A stretch of DNA of 64,000 nucleotides from Synechococcus sp. RSCCF101 (GTDB lineage: Bacteria > Cyanobacteriota > Cyanobacteriia > PCC-6307 > Cyanobiaceae): contig NZ_CP035632.1 of assembly GCF_008807075.1 (NCBI RefSeq), positions 1,674,001 to 1,738,000 of the forward strand, written 5' to 3'. This document shows positions 38,921 to 47,037 of the stretch, piece after piece; position 1 is the first letter of the stretch, and every line of letters starts with the position of its first letter. The notes under the pieces are model-generated. The model saw nothing but the letters and a program-made list of their open reading frames with translations, made no database searches and was not told the origin of the DNA. The position numbers were made by a program, and so were the translations under genes.

Positions 38921-40204
38921 TCAGGAGGTCGGCAGAAGCCGCCGTAATTGGGTCAGCAGCTGATGAGCCAGGCTCAGCTTGCCGGTGCGGGGCAGCTCCA
39001 GACACCGCTCTCCCGGACCCAGCAGCCAGCCCGCGTTGTCGGGAGCGGCGAAGCCGATGCCCTCCTGATCGATGGGGTTGGCGAAGAGCAGGTCACACCC
39101 CTTGCGCCGGTGCTTGAGGGATGCGGTCTCGCGCACATCGCCCGTTCCGGCGGCGAACCCCAGCAGCACCTGGCCCGGGGGCCGTGCCGCCACAAGGCCG
39201 GCGAGCAGATCGGGCACAGGCTCCCAGCCATCGGCCCAGCCGTCGATCAGAGACCGCTTCGGGACCTTGAGCGGCGACGGCGCCGCGCGCCGGAGATCGG
39301 CCACGGCCGCCGCCATCACCACGGCATCCGCCTCCGGCTGGTGCCGATGCAGCGCCACATCCATCTCGGCCGCGGTGTCCACGGCCTCGCAGCGGAGGCC
39401 ATCCCGCAGCGCATCGGGCAACTGCAGGGGCCCGTGAACGAGGCTCACGTCGGCGCCGCGAAAGCGGGCGGCCTGGGCAAGCATCAGGCCCATCCGTCCG
39501 GAACTGCGATTGCTGATCACGCGCGCGGCATCGATCGGCTCCACGGTGGGCCCGGCGCTCACCAGCAGGCGCAGACCCTGCCAGTCCCTCTGCCAACCGT
39601 GGGCCAGGAGGCTCTGCAGCGCCAGGATCAGGACCTCCGGTTCCGCCATGCGGCCGTCGCCGACGCGATCACAGGCCAGCAGTCCGGGGGAGGGCCCCAG
39701 GGGGAGCACCCGCGCCATCCCCCCCAGGACCTGCCAGTTGCGGCGCACCGGATCGCTGGTCCACATGGCGGTGTTCATGGCCGCCGCCACCACCACAGGG
39801 GCCTCGCAGGCCAGAAGGGTGCTGGCCAGCAGTCCCTCCCCCGAGCCATGCACCCATCGGGACAGGCTGGTCGCCGTGAGGGGTGCCACGACCACGGCAT
39901 CGGCCCACTCCGCCAGCTCGATGTGCAGGGGCCTGGGCTCGATCGGATCCCACTGATCCTCGTCCCGGTAGCAGCGGTGGCGACTGAGACAGGCCAGGGA
40001 CGCCGCGCTGACCAGCCGCTCGGCACCGGGGGTGAGCAGGCAGCGGACCTGAGCCCCCATCTGGACGAGCCGGCTGACCAGCAGGGGAACCTTGACGGCG
40101 GCGATGCCTCCGCACACGCCCACAAGGATGCGCCGTCCGGCGAGAGGATCGCGGGCGGGAGGTGCTGAGGGGGAGAGCGGGGAGGGGTCCTCCTCAGTCC
40201 TCAT
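38921..40204 (-). CDS. coaBC: bifunctional phosphopantothenoylcysteine decarboxylase / synthetase
   Basis: Two successive steps of coenzyme A synthesis in one chain of 427 residues. The N-terminal flavoprotein CoaC domain has GVCGGIAAVKVPLLVS and AAAMNTAMW. The C-terminal CoaB domain has LLVSAGPTVEPIDAARVISNRSSGRMG, AAAVADLR and the LKVPKRS lysine segment. The N-terminus has about 20 extra Pro/Ser-rich residues. It overlaps the DUF2555 gene by 11 bases. Confidence 0.94.
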   Translation of the reverse strand: MRTEEDPSPLSPSAPPARDPLAGRRILVGVCGGIAAVKVPLLVSRLVQMGAQVRCLLTPGAERLVSAASLACLSRHRCYRDEDQWDPIEPRPLHIELAEWADAVVVAPLTATSLSRWVHGSGEGLLASTLLACEAPVVVAAAMNTAMWTSDPVRRNWQVLGGMARVLPLGPSPGLLACDRVGDGRMAEPEVLILALQSLLAHGWQRDWQGLRLLVSAGPTVEPIDAARVISNRSSGRMGLMLAQAARFRGADVSLVHGPLQLPDALRDGLRCEAVDTAAEMDVALHRHQPEADAVVMAAAVADLRRAAPSPLKVPKRSLIDGWADGWEPVPDLLAGLVAARPPGQVLLGFAAGTGDVRETASLKHRRKGCDLLFANPIDQEGIGFAAPDNAGWLLGPGERCLELPRTGKLSLAHQLLTQLRRLLPTS

Positions 40205-40439
40205 CGAAGGGTTCCTGATCCACCAGGTGCACGTAGGGGCGAACCAGATCGGGCCTGTGGATGGCCAGGGCGCGGATCAGATGCCAGTCCTCCAGTCCGG
40301 CGAAGGGGGTGGGGTAATCATCCTCTTCAAGCCGCCGTGCCAGATCCGCGATGGCCTCCTCGTCGAAGGCCTCGAGACGCTCGGGGGTGATCGCGGCGGC
40401 CTGGGTCACGGAAGCGGATCGACAACAGCACTGACTCAT
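40194..40439 (-). CDS. DUF2555 family protein
   Basis: An 81-residue cyanobacterial protein with the DUF2555 core: ARRLEEDDYPTPFAGLEDWHLIRALAIHRPDLVRPYVHLVD. The function is not known. A run of cysteines (CCC) near the start is unusual and may mean that the true start is a later codon. It overlaps coaBC and may be co-transcribed with it. Confidence 0.78.
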   Translation of the reverse strand: MSQCCCRSASVTQAAAITPERLEAFDEEAIADLARRLEEDDYPTPFAGLEDWHLIRALAIHRPDLVRPYVHLVDQEPFDED

Positions 40440-40508
40440 TCTGATGGCCCGCCTTGCAGATCGGCCATGGAGGTGGCGGCGCGTCGAGCAGCGCTACATT
40501 CGCGCCAC

Positions 40509-40581
40509 GGGGAATTAGCTCAGCTGGTAGAGCGCTGCGATCGCACCGCAGAGGTCAGGGGTTCGAATCCCCTATTCTCCA
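40509..40581 (+). tRNA. tRNA-Ala (anticodon CGC)
   Basis: The cloverleaf is complete: acceptor GGGGAAT/ATTCTCC with one G-U pair, D arm with AGCTCAGCTGGTAGAGC, anticodon stem CTGCG/CGCAG around ATCGCAC (anticodon CGC, reading GCG), and T arm GGTTCGAATCC. The discriminator is A and CCA is not encoded. Confidence 0.95.
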
Positions 40582-40691
40582 CTGAACCCGAAGCTGGTCC
40601 GGGCTGTGGATGTGTGGGGCGTCACGGCATCCGTTCTCAGGCGGATTCCCCGCCCGATTGAATCGCTCACCGGCGTCCATCACCGGATGCC

Positions 40692-41102
40692 GTGCCACTG
40701 AACCGTGGCCATGCCCTGCTTCCCCGCGGTCGCCGGAGACTGGCTGTTCTGAGTGCCCTGTTCCTGCTGCTGCCCGCTGCGGTTCAGGTGCGTCCCGCCT
40801 CACTCCTCACCTTTTCCCTGATCCTGCTGGCGATCGGCCTGGCCACGGCCCGGCGTCCGCCCCGTCGCGGGGCAGACGGCACCGGTGACAAGGGCTCTGC
40901 TGGCCATCGGGCCGATGGGGTAAAAGAGAACCCTCCTGCTCACGGTGCCCATGTCGCAGTCCAAGCGCGAACAGGTGGTCAGCCACCTGCGCTACATCCG
41001 CCAGGAACTGCGCGAGATGCATCAGGGCGTGATGGAGGACGGCCTGCTTCCGGAAGCCGGCGAAGTGCGGGGCGTGATGGCGCAGATGGAGGCCCTGCTT
41101 GA
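40692..41102 (+). CDS. doubtful small hydrophobic protein
   Basis: From a GTG start this frame begins with about 30 polar residues and two short hydrophobic stretches (LAVLSALFLLLPAAV and LLTFSLILLAIGLATA) before turning into low-complexity sequence. It overlaps the better-supported gene at 40951 in another frame for 150 bases. A short membrane protein using only the first 60 residues would be plausible, but the open frame does not stop there. It is recorded because the hydrophobic segments are not antisense to anything. Confidence 0.22.
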   Translation: MPLNRGHALLPRGRRRLAVLSALFLLLPAAVQVRPASLLTFSLILLAIGLATARRPPRRGADGTGDKGSAGHRADGVKENPPAHGAHVAVQARTGGQPPALHPPGTARDASGRDGGRPASGSRRSAGRDGADGGPA

Positions 41103-41151
41103 ATTGCTCGAGGGCAAGGGCGGTCGCAAGGCCAAGGACAGCGACAGCTGA
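40951..41151 (+). CDS. small conserved cyanobacterial hypothetical protein
   Basis: A helical protein of 66 residues, MSQSKREQVVSHLRYIRQEL followed by heptad-like MHQGVMEDGLLPEAGEVRGVMAQMEALLELL and a basic tail. It looks like a short coiled-coil or small-domain protein. No function is recognised. The ATG at 40951 was preferred to a GTG six bases earlier. Confidence 0.6.
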   Translation: MSQSKREQVVSHLRYIRQELREMHQGVMEDGLLPEAGEVRGVMAQMEALLELLEGKGGRKAKDSDS

Positions 41152-41387
41152 ACCCGGGCATCACCGGGCCGGCATGACCAGTCCGGCCTCACAGGTGCGC
41201 TGCGGCAGCGCAGCCCGGTCCCTTGCCAGCCGGCTGGAGCGACGCTTTGCTTGGCATCCAGGAGGTGTTGTCACCAGCGGGAGCTGACATTGACCTGGCC
41301 GAGTCAGTCACAACCGGACCCACCAGATGTTGTGTCTGTTCTCTCTACAATCACCACTGATGGTGTAGAAAAGGTGAGGCAGGACCG
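41152..41387 (+). promoter_or_regulatory. intergenic region with candidate promoter for the Ycf20-like gene
   Basis: No gene is seen in these 236 bases. TACAAT at 41346-41351 is a good -10 box, followed at 41352-41365 by CACCA-CTGA-TGGTG, a small inverted repeat lying where an operator or early leader hairpin would be. No matching -35 was found at 17 bases. The region is richer in A and T than its surroundings. Confidence 0.35.
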
Positions 41388-41774
41388 GTGCCGGGTGATG
41401 GGGATCGCCGAGGTTCACCCCCTGCCACGTCTTTCGTCTTGACGAACGCGCAACGCACACGCATCGAGCGCAGTCTCGGTGAAGCGCCCCTCAGGTTCGC
41501 GGCCTGGTCGGTGAACCCCTGGCGCCGACATTCGCTGCAGCTGGTGGTGCTGCTCAGTGGCTTCGGCGTCGGCACCACGCTCGGCACCGTGGGCGGTGCC
41601 CTGTCCGTGATGGACCCGGTCGGCGCCTTCGTTGTGGTGGCTCTGCTGGAGGTCGGGGTTCGCCTGAGGCCGGGCCTGAGGCGTGAGGGGCGACGGCTGC
41701 CGCTGCAGCTTCTCGACATGGCCCGGGTTGGGGTGCTCTACGGCCTGCTGCTGGAGGGGTTCAAGCTGCTCTGA
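41388..41774 (+). CDS. DUF565 / Ycf20-like membrane protein
   Basis: Up to 128 residues with two membrane spans ([21 protein letters not shown] and [16 protein letters not shown]) after the family-like NPWRRHSLQ motif. This matches Ycf20/DUF565, a family in cyanobacteria and plastids linked in algae to non-photochemical quenching. A TTG at 41439 would give a more typical N-terminus than the GTG at 41388. The 3' end overlaps pyrB, which lies on the opposite strand, by 37 bases. Confidence 0.72.
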   Translation: MPGDGDRRGSPPATSFVLTNAQRTRIERSLGEAPLRFAAWSVNPWRRHSLQLVVLLSGFGVGTTLGTVGGALSVMDPVGAFVVVALLEVGVRLRPGLRREGRRLPLQLLDMARVGVLYGLLLEGFKLL

Positions 41775-42814
41775 TCGAGCGCTGCCCCCTGTGCGACCTC
41801 GCTGGCCGCCAGCAGATACAGCAGAGCCATGCGCACGGGAACACCGTTGAGCACCTGCTCATCCACGAGTGAGTGCTCCGGATCGCTCAGCAGCGCGCCG
41901 CTCATCTCCACACCGCGGTTCACGGGGCCCGGGTGGAGCACGGGCACCGGTGCCGATCCCCCACACAGCCGCAGGCGGGCGTGGGTGAGACCGAAACAGC
42001 GGTGATAACTCTCCAGGCTGCTGAGGAGATGCTGGCGCATGCGCTCCTTCTGGAGCCGCAGGGTCATCACCGCATCAGCGCCGGGAAGGGCCTCCTCAAG
42101 CGTGCGGCACACCTCGATCCGGCCGCGCCGCGCCACGGGATCCTCCTGCTGCCCGGGCGGCGGTGCCTCTACGAAACGACGGAAGAGGTCGGGCACGAGG
42201 GTGGGCGGACCGCACAGCACCACATCGGCACCGCAGGCCGTGAGCGCCCAGAGATTGGAGCGGGCCACACGGGAATGCAGCACATCCCCCACCAGGGCGA
42301 TGCGGCGACCCTCCAGGGCCCGGGGACCGGGGTCGCCGGGATTGAAATGGCGGGCCAGCGTCAGCAGATCCAGCAGCCCCTGACTCGGGTGGCTGTGGAG
42401 ACCATCGCCGCCGTTGAGCACGCTGGCCCGGATTCCCAGCGTGCGCAGGTGGTGCACCAGACGGGCGGGAACGCCGGTGCAGCGGTGCCGCACCACCAGC
42501 ACATCCGCACCCATGGCCACATAGGTGAGCACGGTGTCCAACAGGGTTTCCCCCTTGCTGAGGGAGCTGGAGGAGGGAGTGAAGCTCTGCACATCAGCCG
42601 AGAGCCGCCGGGCCGCCAGTTCGAAGCTGCTGCGCGTCCGGGTGCTGGGTTCGAAGAAGAGCGTGGTCACCAGCCGGCCCTGAAGCGCAGGGAGCTTGCG
42701 GCCGCCGCTCACGGGCAGGGTGCGGAAGCGCTGCGCCAGTCCCAGCACCGTTGCGAAATCCTCCCGGGAGAAGCGGGCCAGATCGATCAGATGGTGGTGG
42801 GGCCAGCCGCTCAC
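41738..42814 (-). CDS. pyrB: aspartate carbamoyltransferase catalytic subunit
   Basis: Makes carbamoyl aspartate from carbamoyl phosphate and aspartate, the committed step of pyrimidine synthesis. It is 358 residues. The carbamoyl-phosphate loop is [13 protein letters not shown], with [24 protein letters not shown] and [12 protein letters not shown]. No regulatory subunit gene (pyrI) is nearby. The start is GTG and overlaps the end of the upstream glycosylase gene by four bases. It has an extra 15-20 residues at the C-terminus. Confidence 0.94.
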   Translation of the reverse strand: MSGWPHHHLIDLARFSREDFATVLGLAQRFRTLPVSGGRKLPALQGRLVTTLFFEPSTRTRSSFELAARRLSADVQSFTPSSSSLSKGETLLDTVLTYVAMGADVLVVRHRCTGVPARLVHHLRTLGIRASVLNGGDGLHSHPSQGLLDLLTLARHFNPGDPGPRALEGRRIALVGDVLHSRVARSNLWALTACGADVVLCGPPTLVPDLFRRFVEAPPPGQQEDPVARRGRIEVCRTLEEALPGADAVMTLRLQKERMRQHLLSSLESYHRCFGLTHARLRLCGGSAPVPVLHPGPVNRGVEMSGALLSDPEHSLVDEQVLNGVPVRMALLYLLAASEVAQGAALDQSSLNPSSSRP

Positions 42815-43518
42815 AGGCCGCCCAGCGCGTCGGGACTCCAGGCGGCGGCACGGGCCGGGGTGCGATCACCCCGCTGGCGTCGGCTGACACTGCGGCTGGG
42901 CGCCAGGTACCAGCGCCAGGGCAGGTCCTGGGCCAGACGGATGCCGATGCGCGTGGTCGTCACGGTCAGTGGATGGCCGCAGCGAGTCTGACTGTCCCAC
43001 CACTGAACGAACGCCGGGGGCCTGGGGGCGATGCGCAGCAGGCTCCCAGTCGCTGCCATGCCGTCGTGGGTCCGGTCGATGCCGAAGTGGCGGGCCAGGA
43101 GGGCCGGCCCTGCGGCAAGGCGTTCGGGTGCGCCCGGCACGGCCGCCGCCCGCAGCAGCACCCCGTTGGCCTGGTCGCACCGGCCTGTGACCACGTTGAC
43201 GCAGTGATGGATGCCGTAGCTCACGTAGACGTAGAAGCGCCCGGGTTCGCCGAAGAGGGTCTCGTTGGACGGGGAGCGGCGCCGGTGGCCATGGCAGGCC
43301 GGCTCGCTCTGGCAGTAGGCCTCGGTCTCCACGATCACACCGGTGCGGCGTTCACCGCCGGGCAGCCGATGCTCCAGCACGCAGCCGAGCAGCTCCGGCC
43401 CCACCTGTTCGGCGGGCCGGGCGAAGAAGGAACGTGGCAGTGATGCACACGCAGGGCTGACTGACGCGTCCGGCTCGGCCAGAGTGGGCCCAGCGAATCC
43501 GTGATCCCGCCCTGCCAT
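42811..43518 (-). CDS. 3-methyladenine DNA glycosylase (Aag/MPG type)
   Basis: Excises alkylated and deaminated purines. The 235-residue protein has [21 protein letters not shown], the active-site [18 protein letters not shown] with catalytic glutamate, the intercalating [16 protein letters not shown] and [11 protein letters not shown]. It overlaps pyrB by four bases. Its ATG at 43518 shares the palindrome CATG with the start of the small gene on the other strand. An upstream ATG (43590) would run through that small gene and is less likely. Confidence 0.88.
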   Translation of the reverse strand: MAGRDHGFAGPTLAEPDASVSPACASLPRSFFARPAEQVGPELLGCVLEHRLPGGERRTGVIVETEAYCQSEPACHGHRRRSPSNETLFGEPGRFYVYVSYGIHHCVNVVTGRCDQANGVLLRAAAVPGAPERLAAGPALLARHFGIDRTHDGMAATGSLLRIAPRPPAFVQWWDSQTRCGHPLTVTTTRIGIRLAQDLPWRWYLAPSRSVSRRQRGDRTPARAAAWSPDALGGL

Positions 43519-43660
43519 GAACGCCGCTCTCTCGGGCTTCACTCTCGGCACCGTGCTTCTGCTGGTGAGCGGGGTGTTCTGTCTGACCACGCTCTACTTC
43601 GGCACGCGTGGTGGGTACTACGACACCGATCAGTACGACGGCAACGGCACGGCCCACTGA
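43517..43660 (+). CDS. small single-span membrane protein
   Basis: A 47-residue protein, too small for most gene finders. One membrane helix (about residues 8-30, [21 protein letters not shown]) is followed by a hydrophilic tail [19 protein letters not shown]. The composition looks like a genuine small thylakoid or plasma-membrane subunit, and I believe similar proteins occur in other picocyanobacteria, but I cannot name it. Its ATG overlaps the divergent glycosylase start at CATG. Confidence 0.65.
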   Translation: MNAALSGFTLGTVLLLVSGVFCLTTLYFGTRGGYYDTDQYDGNGTAH

Positions 43661-43678
43661 GGCCGGCCGACGCCAGCC

Positions 43679-44005
43679 TCACCGGCCGTCGCCGGGGGAG
43701 CCGGGTTCCGGCGGGCTGGGAATCTGCTCGGCATCGGGGCAGTTCTCCGCCGTCTCCAGTTCCTCGGGACGACCCTGGCGGCTGAAGCTGGCGAGCTGGA
43801 TGCTCACGGCACCAATGGAATCGAGCCGCACACTCTCCTCCCAGCGCTGGACGTCCTCGTCGTCATCCGAGTCGTAGCGCAGCGTGACGAGGTCTCCCTC
43901 GAGTTCCACCACTTCGGCCTCCTCGATCCAGCGCTGCTGATCCCTGAGGAACACCCAGACGGGCTGCTTGTCGGTGCAGTACCGATAGAGCTTGCGGTGC
44001 AGCAT
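43679..44005 (-). CDS. DUF6679-like cyanobacterial protein
   Basis: A 108-residue protein starting MLHRKLYRYCTDKQPVWVFLRDQQRWIEEAEVVELEGDLVTLRYDSDDDED, a small beta-barrel-like pattern, with SVRLDSIGAVSIQLASF following. I recall this as a cyanobacterial family of unknown function (DUF6679). The C-terminus is Pro-rich and disordered. The ATG at 44005 was chosen over 44029 because the family begins with MLHRK. A TAGGAT box on the minus strand (plus 44029-44034) fits a -10. Confidence 0.7.
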   Translation of the reverse strand: MLHRKLYRYCTDKQPVWVFLRDQQRWIEEAEVVELEGDLVTLRYDSDDDEDVQRWEESVRLDSIGAVSIQLASFSRQGRPEELETAENCPDAEQIPSPPEPGSPGDGR

Positions 44006-44040
44006 GGCCAGCGGCCCGGCGCGCAGCAATCCTAGGGATC

Positions 44041-44857
44041 ATGGTCTCCAGTGATCCAACGCCCGTGAGGACTCCCGAGGCCGCTCCAGCTCCGCCCCCC
44101 ACCGGAAGCATGCGACTGGCGCTGCAGAGCTGGCCCGAGGTGGAGCGCTATCTGGAGCGCTGCCGGGGGTGATCCTCCCCTCGGGTCCACCGAGCAGCAC
44201 GGCCCGACGGGCGCCATCGGCACGGACGCGCTGACGGCCGAGGCGGTGAGCCTGGCCGTTGCCGACCGCTGCGGGGTCCTGGTGGCTCCCGCCCAGGCCT
44301 ACGGCATGGCAGAGCACCACCTCGGCTTCGCCGGCACCATGAGCCTGCAGCCCACCACCCTGCTGGCTCTGCTGCACGATCTGATCCTCTCCCTCGCCGG
44401 CCACGGCTTCGAGCGGATCTTCGTGATCAACGGCCATGGAGGCAACATCGCCACCTGCAAGGCGGCCTTCGCCCAGGCCCAGACCACGGCCGCCACACGG
44501 GGCCTGCCGGGAGCGGCCCGGTTGCGCTGCCGTCTGGCCAACTGGTTCATGGCCCGGCCGGTGATGGAGGAGGCACGCCGGCTCTACGGACACAGCGAAG
44601 GGCAGCACGCCACCCCCAGCGAGATCGCCGTGACCCTGGCCCTGGAGCCCGGCCTGCTCGCCCTGCAGCGGCCTCTGCCCGAGCCGGCACCGGCCGGACC
44701 CATCCATGGCGCGGCGGACTTCCGGAAGCGGCACCCGGATGGTCGCATGGGCTCGGACCCCTCCCTGGCCACGCCCGAACACGGCGAGCGACTGCTGGAG
44801 ATGGCGGCCGAAGCCCTCAGCGCTGATCTGAAGGCCTTCCTCGCGGCCGAGACCTGA
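44041..44857 (+). pseudogene. creatininase-family protein, broken by two frameshifts
   Basis: After two one-base corrections this is a complete 272-residue amidohydrolase of the creatininase family. The first break is in five G at 44165-44169 (six needed) and the second in four C at 44177-44180 (five needed). Corrected, they read CRGVILPLGSTEQHGPTGAIG with the metal-binding Glu and His. The rest of the site is intact: AEHHLGFAGTMSL, INGHGGN and GHSEGQHATPSEIA. The family cuts cyclic or linear amide bonds (creatinine, formamides in cofactor pathways); the substrate here is unknown. Both breaks lie within 16 bases and each loses one base in a run, so they are probably sequence errors. Confidence 0.82.
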
Positions 44858-44911
44858 GAGGCCGGTGGCGGCGGCCCCACCGATAGGTTGAGCCCACCCG
44901 CTTCCCCATCC

Positions 44912-45205
44912 ATGAGCCGCATCAGCGAGGAGGACGTGCGCAAAGTGGCCGGACTGGCCCGTCTCGACCTGCCGGAGGACCGGATCCACACCTACGCCGG
45001 CCAGCTGGAGCGGATCCTCGACTACGTGGCTCAGCTCGAGGCGATCGACACAGAGGGCGTGCCCTGCACCACACGGGCCGTTGAAGTGGTGAACGTCAGC
45101 CGCGACGATCGGGTGGAGCCGGCCGGCGAGATCCGGGAGGATCTGCTCGACCAGGCCCCCCAGCGGGAAGGGGACTTCTACCGGGTGCCGCGGATTCTGG
45201 GTTGA
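44912..45205 (+). CDS. gatC: Asp-tRNA(Asn)/Glu-tRNA(Gln) amidotransferase subunit C
   Basis: A 97-residue scaffold of the GatCAB complex that converts misacylated Glu-tRNA(Gln) to Gln-tRNA(Gln). It reads [21 protein letters not shown], with the [22 protein letters not shown] core and the late [10 protein letters not shown]. gatA and gatB are elsewhere, as in other cyanobacteria. A TAGGTT box at 44884-44889 lies 22 bases before the ATG. It converges on crtR. Confidence 0.93.
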   Translation: MSRISEEDVRKVAGLARLDLPEDRIHTYAGQLERILDYVAQLEAIDTEGVPCTTRAVEVVNVSRDDRVEPAGEIREDLLDQAPQREGDFYRVPRILG

Positions 45206-45227
45206 GCGGCCTCGGGCCGGCTGATTC

Positions 45228-46295
45228 TCAGCGCAGACCGGGAGACACCGCCGTGCGGTGCAGGAGCGACAACCAGAGCCGGCGCCAGCGGGGCGAGGGG
45301 ATCAGCAGAGCCAGCGGCCTGAGGCGACTGCGGCGCAGCTTGTGGCTGCGGACGCCGAGAAAGATGTCGTAGAGAAAGTTGGCGAAGTCGGAGCGGCTCT
45401 CGAACAGCCCGAGCCGCTGGGGCGAGCCCTTGGCATCCAGCAGAGGCTGGGTGGCGTGGTAAGCGGTGCGGTAGTGAAACCAGGGGATGGAGGGCCAGAG
45501 ATGGTGAACCAGGTGATAGTTCTGACCCATGATCAGAATGTTCATAAGGCGCCCGGGATAGATGCGGGCGTTGCGCCAGCGACTCCTTGAAAGAAAGGGT
45601 CGGTGGGGCAGATAGTCGAAGAACAGCCCCAGAGTCACGCCCACCATCAGAGCGGCGGCGAACCAGCAATTGAGGATGAAGGGCAGGAAGCCGTGCTGAA
45701 TCGAGGCCAGAACAATGGCCAGGAACAGACCACGCGCCAATCCCCACTCCAGCAGCTCCCAGCGGCGCCAGAGGCGACGCTGGAAGAAGAAGAACTCGTG
45801 ATAGAAAAAACGCGGAGCGATCAACCACAACGGCCCGAATGTGCTGACGATGTGGTCCGGGTCGTTCCTTGGATCATTCACATTGGCGTGGTGCTGCAGG
45901 TGCACCCGCGTGAACACGGGGAAACTGAATCCCAGCAGCAGAGCGGCGCCGTGACCCATCACCGCATTGAGGATGCGGTTCGGATGGGCGGCGTTGTGGC
46001 AGGCGTCGTGGATCACGGTGCCTTCCAGGTGCAGGGCCAGGAATCCGAACAGCAGCAGCAGTGGCAGCGGCCAGCCGGCGATGAACCAGCCGTAGATGGC
46101 CAGGGAAGCCAGGGCGTAGCCGCCCAGGAACAGCCACACCGTCACGTTCCACGGGCCCGGGGGAGCGAGGAGCCAGCGCGGAAGCGAGCGGACCCCGGGA
46201 GCTGAGGCACCCGCCTCGCGGGAGGAACCCGCATGGACTCCGGAGTCCGTCGCGACGCCGTCGGGCTGGATCAGCACGGACCGGACCATGGGCAA
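45228..46295 (-). CDS. crtR: beta-carotene hydroxylase CrtR
   Basis: A membrane di-iron hydroxylase of the fatty-acid-desaturase type, 355 residues, that adds 3-hydroxyl groups to beta-carotene to form zeaxanthin. The three histidine boxes are HDACHNAAH, HLQHHANVNDP and HLVHHLWPSIPW, and several hydrophobic spans lie between residues 48 and 215. The N-terminal 35 residues are unusual and low in complexity. The first ATG at 46295 was used; the one at 46289 is equally possible. Zeaxanthin is the major protective carotenoid of picocyanobacteria. Confidence 0.9.
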   Translation of the reverse strand: MPMVRSVLIQPDGVATDSGVHAGSSREAGASAPGVRSLPRWLLAPPGPWNVTVWLFLGGYALASLAIYGWFIAGWPLPLLLLFGFLALHLEGTVIHDACHNAAHPNRILNAVMGHGAALLLGFSFPVFTRVHLQHHANVNDPRNDPDHIVSTFGPLWLIAPRFFYHEFFFFQRRLWRRWELLEWGLARGLFLAIVLASIQHGFLPFILNCWFAAALMVGVTLGLFFDYLPHRPFLSRSRWRNARIYPGRLMNILIMGQNYHLVHHLWPSIPWFHYRTAYHATQPLLDAKGSPQRLGLFESRSDFANFLYDIFLGVRSHKLRRSRLRPLALLIPSPRWRRLWLSLLHRTAVSPGLR

Positions 46296-46376
46296 CGGGG
46301 CTGTTCTGAAGAAGTGTTTCGGCCTCTCAGCATACGGAGATCACGACCCTCAACCGGACTTCCGACCTCGCAACAC

Positions 46377-46458
46377 TGCCCACCGGGGGATTTGAACCCC
46401 CACGACCGTGGCCACTGGACCCTAAAACCAGCGCGTCTACCAATTCCGCCAGGTGGGC
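46377..46458 (-). tRNA. tRNA-Leu (anticodon UAG)
   Basis: On the minus strand: acceptor GCCCACC/GGTGGGC, a type II variable arm, anticodon loop TTTAGGG (anticodon TAG, reading CTA) and T arm GGTTCAAATCC. The base pair closest to the anticodon loop is T-T, a small irregularity. The discriminator is A and CCA is not encoded. Confidence 0.93.
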
Positions 46459-46504
46459 ACCGCAGGACTGTAGGCAGCAGAACCCGGGTCGTCACAATGA
46501 GGGG

Positions 46505-47005
46505 GTGCCGGATCGCCCCATGCTCGCCGCGATCAGTGGATCCCTGGCCCTGGTTCTGGGTCTTCTCCTGCTACTGCTGCCCCTGCTGGTGACAGAGCTG
46601 AGCCGGCCCGGCGATCCCGCCCTCGGTGCCGTTGTGCTGGTGCTGGGCCTGTCCCTGGTCACCAGCGCCGACCGCCTGACGGGCTCCCCGATGGTCGCTG
46701 TGATCTGCGGTGCGCTTCTGGTGGGCCGTCTCAGCGCTGAGGTCGGCCGCGGCCGCTGGCATCAGCTCAGTGAGGACGAGCAGCAGCGGCTCCGCTCCGG
46801 TGAGCGCTGGCGCAGCAGCGGCTCCGAGCTGGCCGCATCCATCACCCTGGCGCTGGGGACGTGCGCACGCACGCTGCGCGGCCTGGGGGAGTGGCTCGCC
46901 GAACGCCGGCGCAGCCGACCGGTGCGGCGCTGGGTGAGGCCGGATGGTGAGGGTGCTGCCGCCGCGGAGGAGGCGGAGCCGACGGCGGCCGGGAGCGAGG
47001 GCTGA
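46505..47005 (+). CDS. membrane protein of unknown function
   Basis: A 166-residue protein with three hydrophobic segments in the first 85 residues (SGSLALVLGLLLLLLPLLV, GAVVLVLGLSLVT, MVAVICGALLVG), then a charged soluble tail with RWHQLSEDEQQRLRSGERWR and a basic, Ala-rich end. The outline recalls cyanobacterial Ycf66-like proteins, but the match is not strong enough to name it. It starts GTG. Its stop lies at the promoter of ileS. Confidence 0.6.
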   Translation: MPDRPMLAAISGSLALVLGLLLLLLPLLVTELSRPGDPALGAVVLVLGLSLVTSADRLTGSPMVAVICGALLVGRLSAEVGRGRWHQLSEDEQQRLRSGERWRSSGSELAASITLALGTCARTLRGLGEWLAERRRSRPVRRWVRPDGEGAAAAEEAEPTAAGSEG

Positions 47006-47009
47006 TAAT
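47004..47009 (+). promoter_or_regulatory. probable -10 box of ileS
   Basis: GATAAT overlaps the stop codon of the preceding gene and lies 28 bases before the GTG of ileS. The same ATAATCCnCC context occurs before ictB (53504-53513). Confidence 0.4.
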
Positions 47010-47037
47010 CCACCCTCCTGCGCCTGACCCCGCTGCC

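Noticed and set aside
41152-41387. Small RNA gene in the gap before the Ycf20-like gene
   Set aside because: A -10 box is present, but no terminator or stable long fold could be seen, so it was recorded only as a promoter region.
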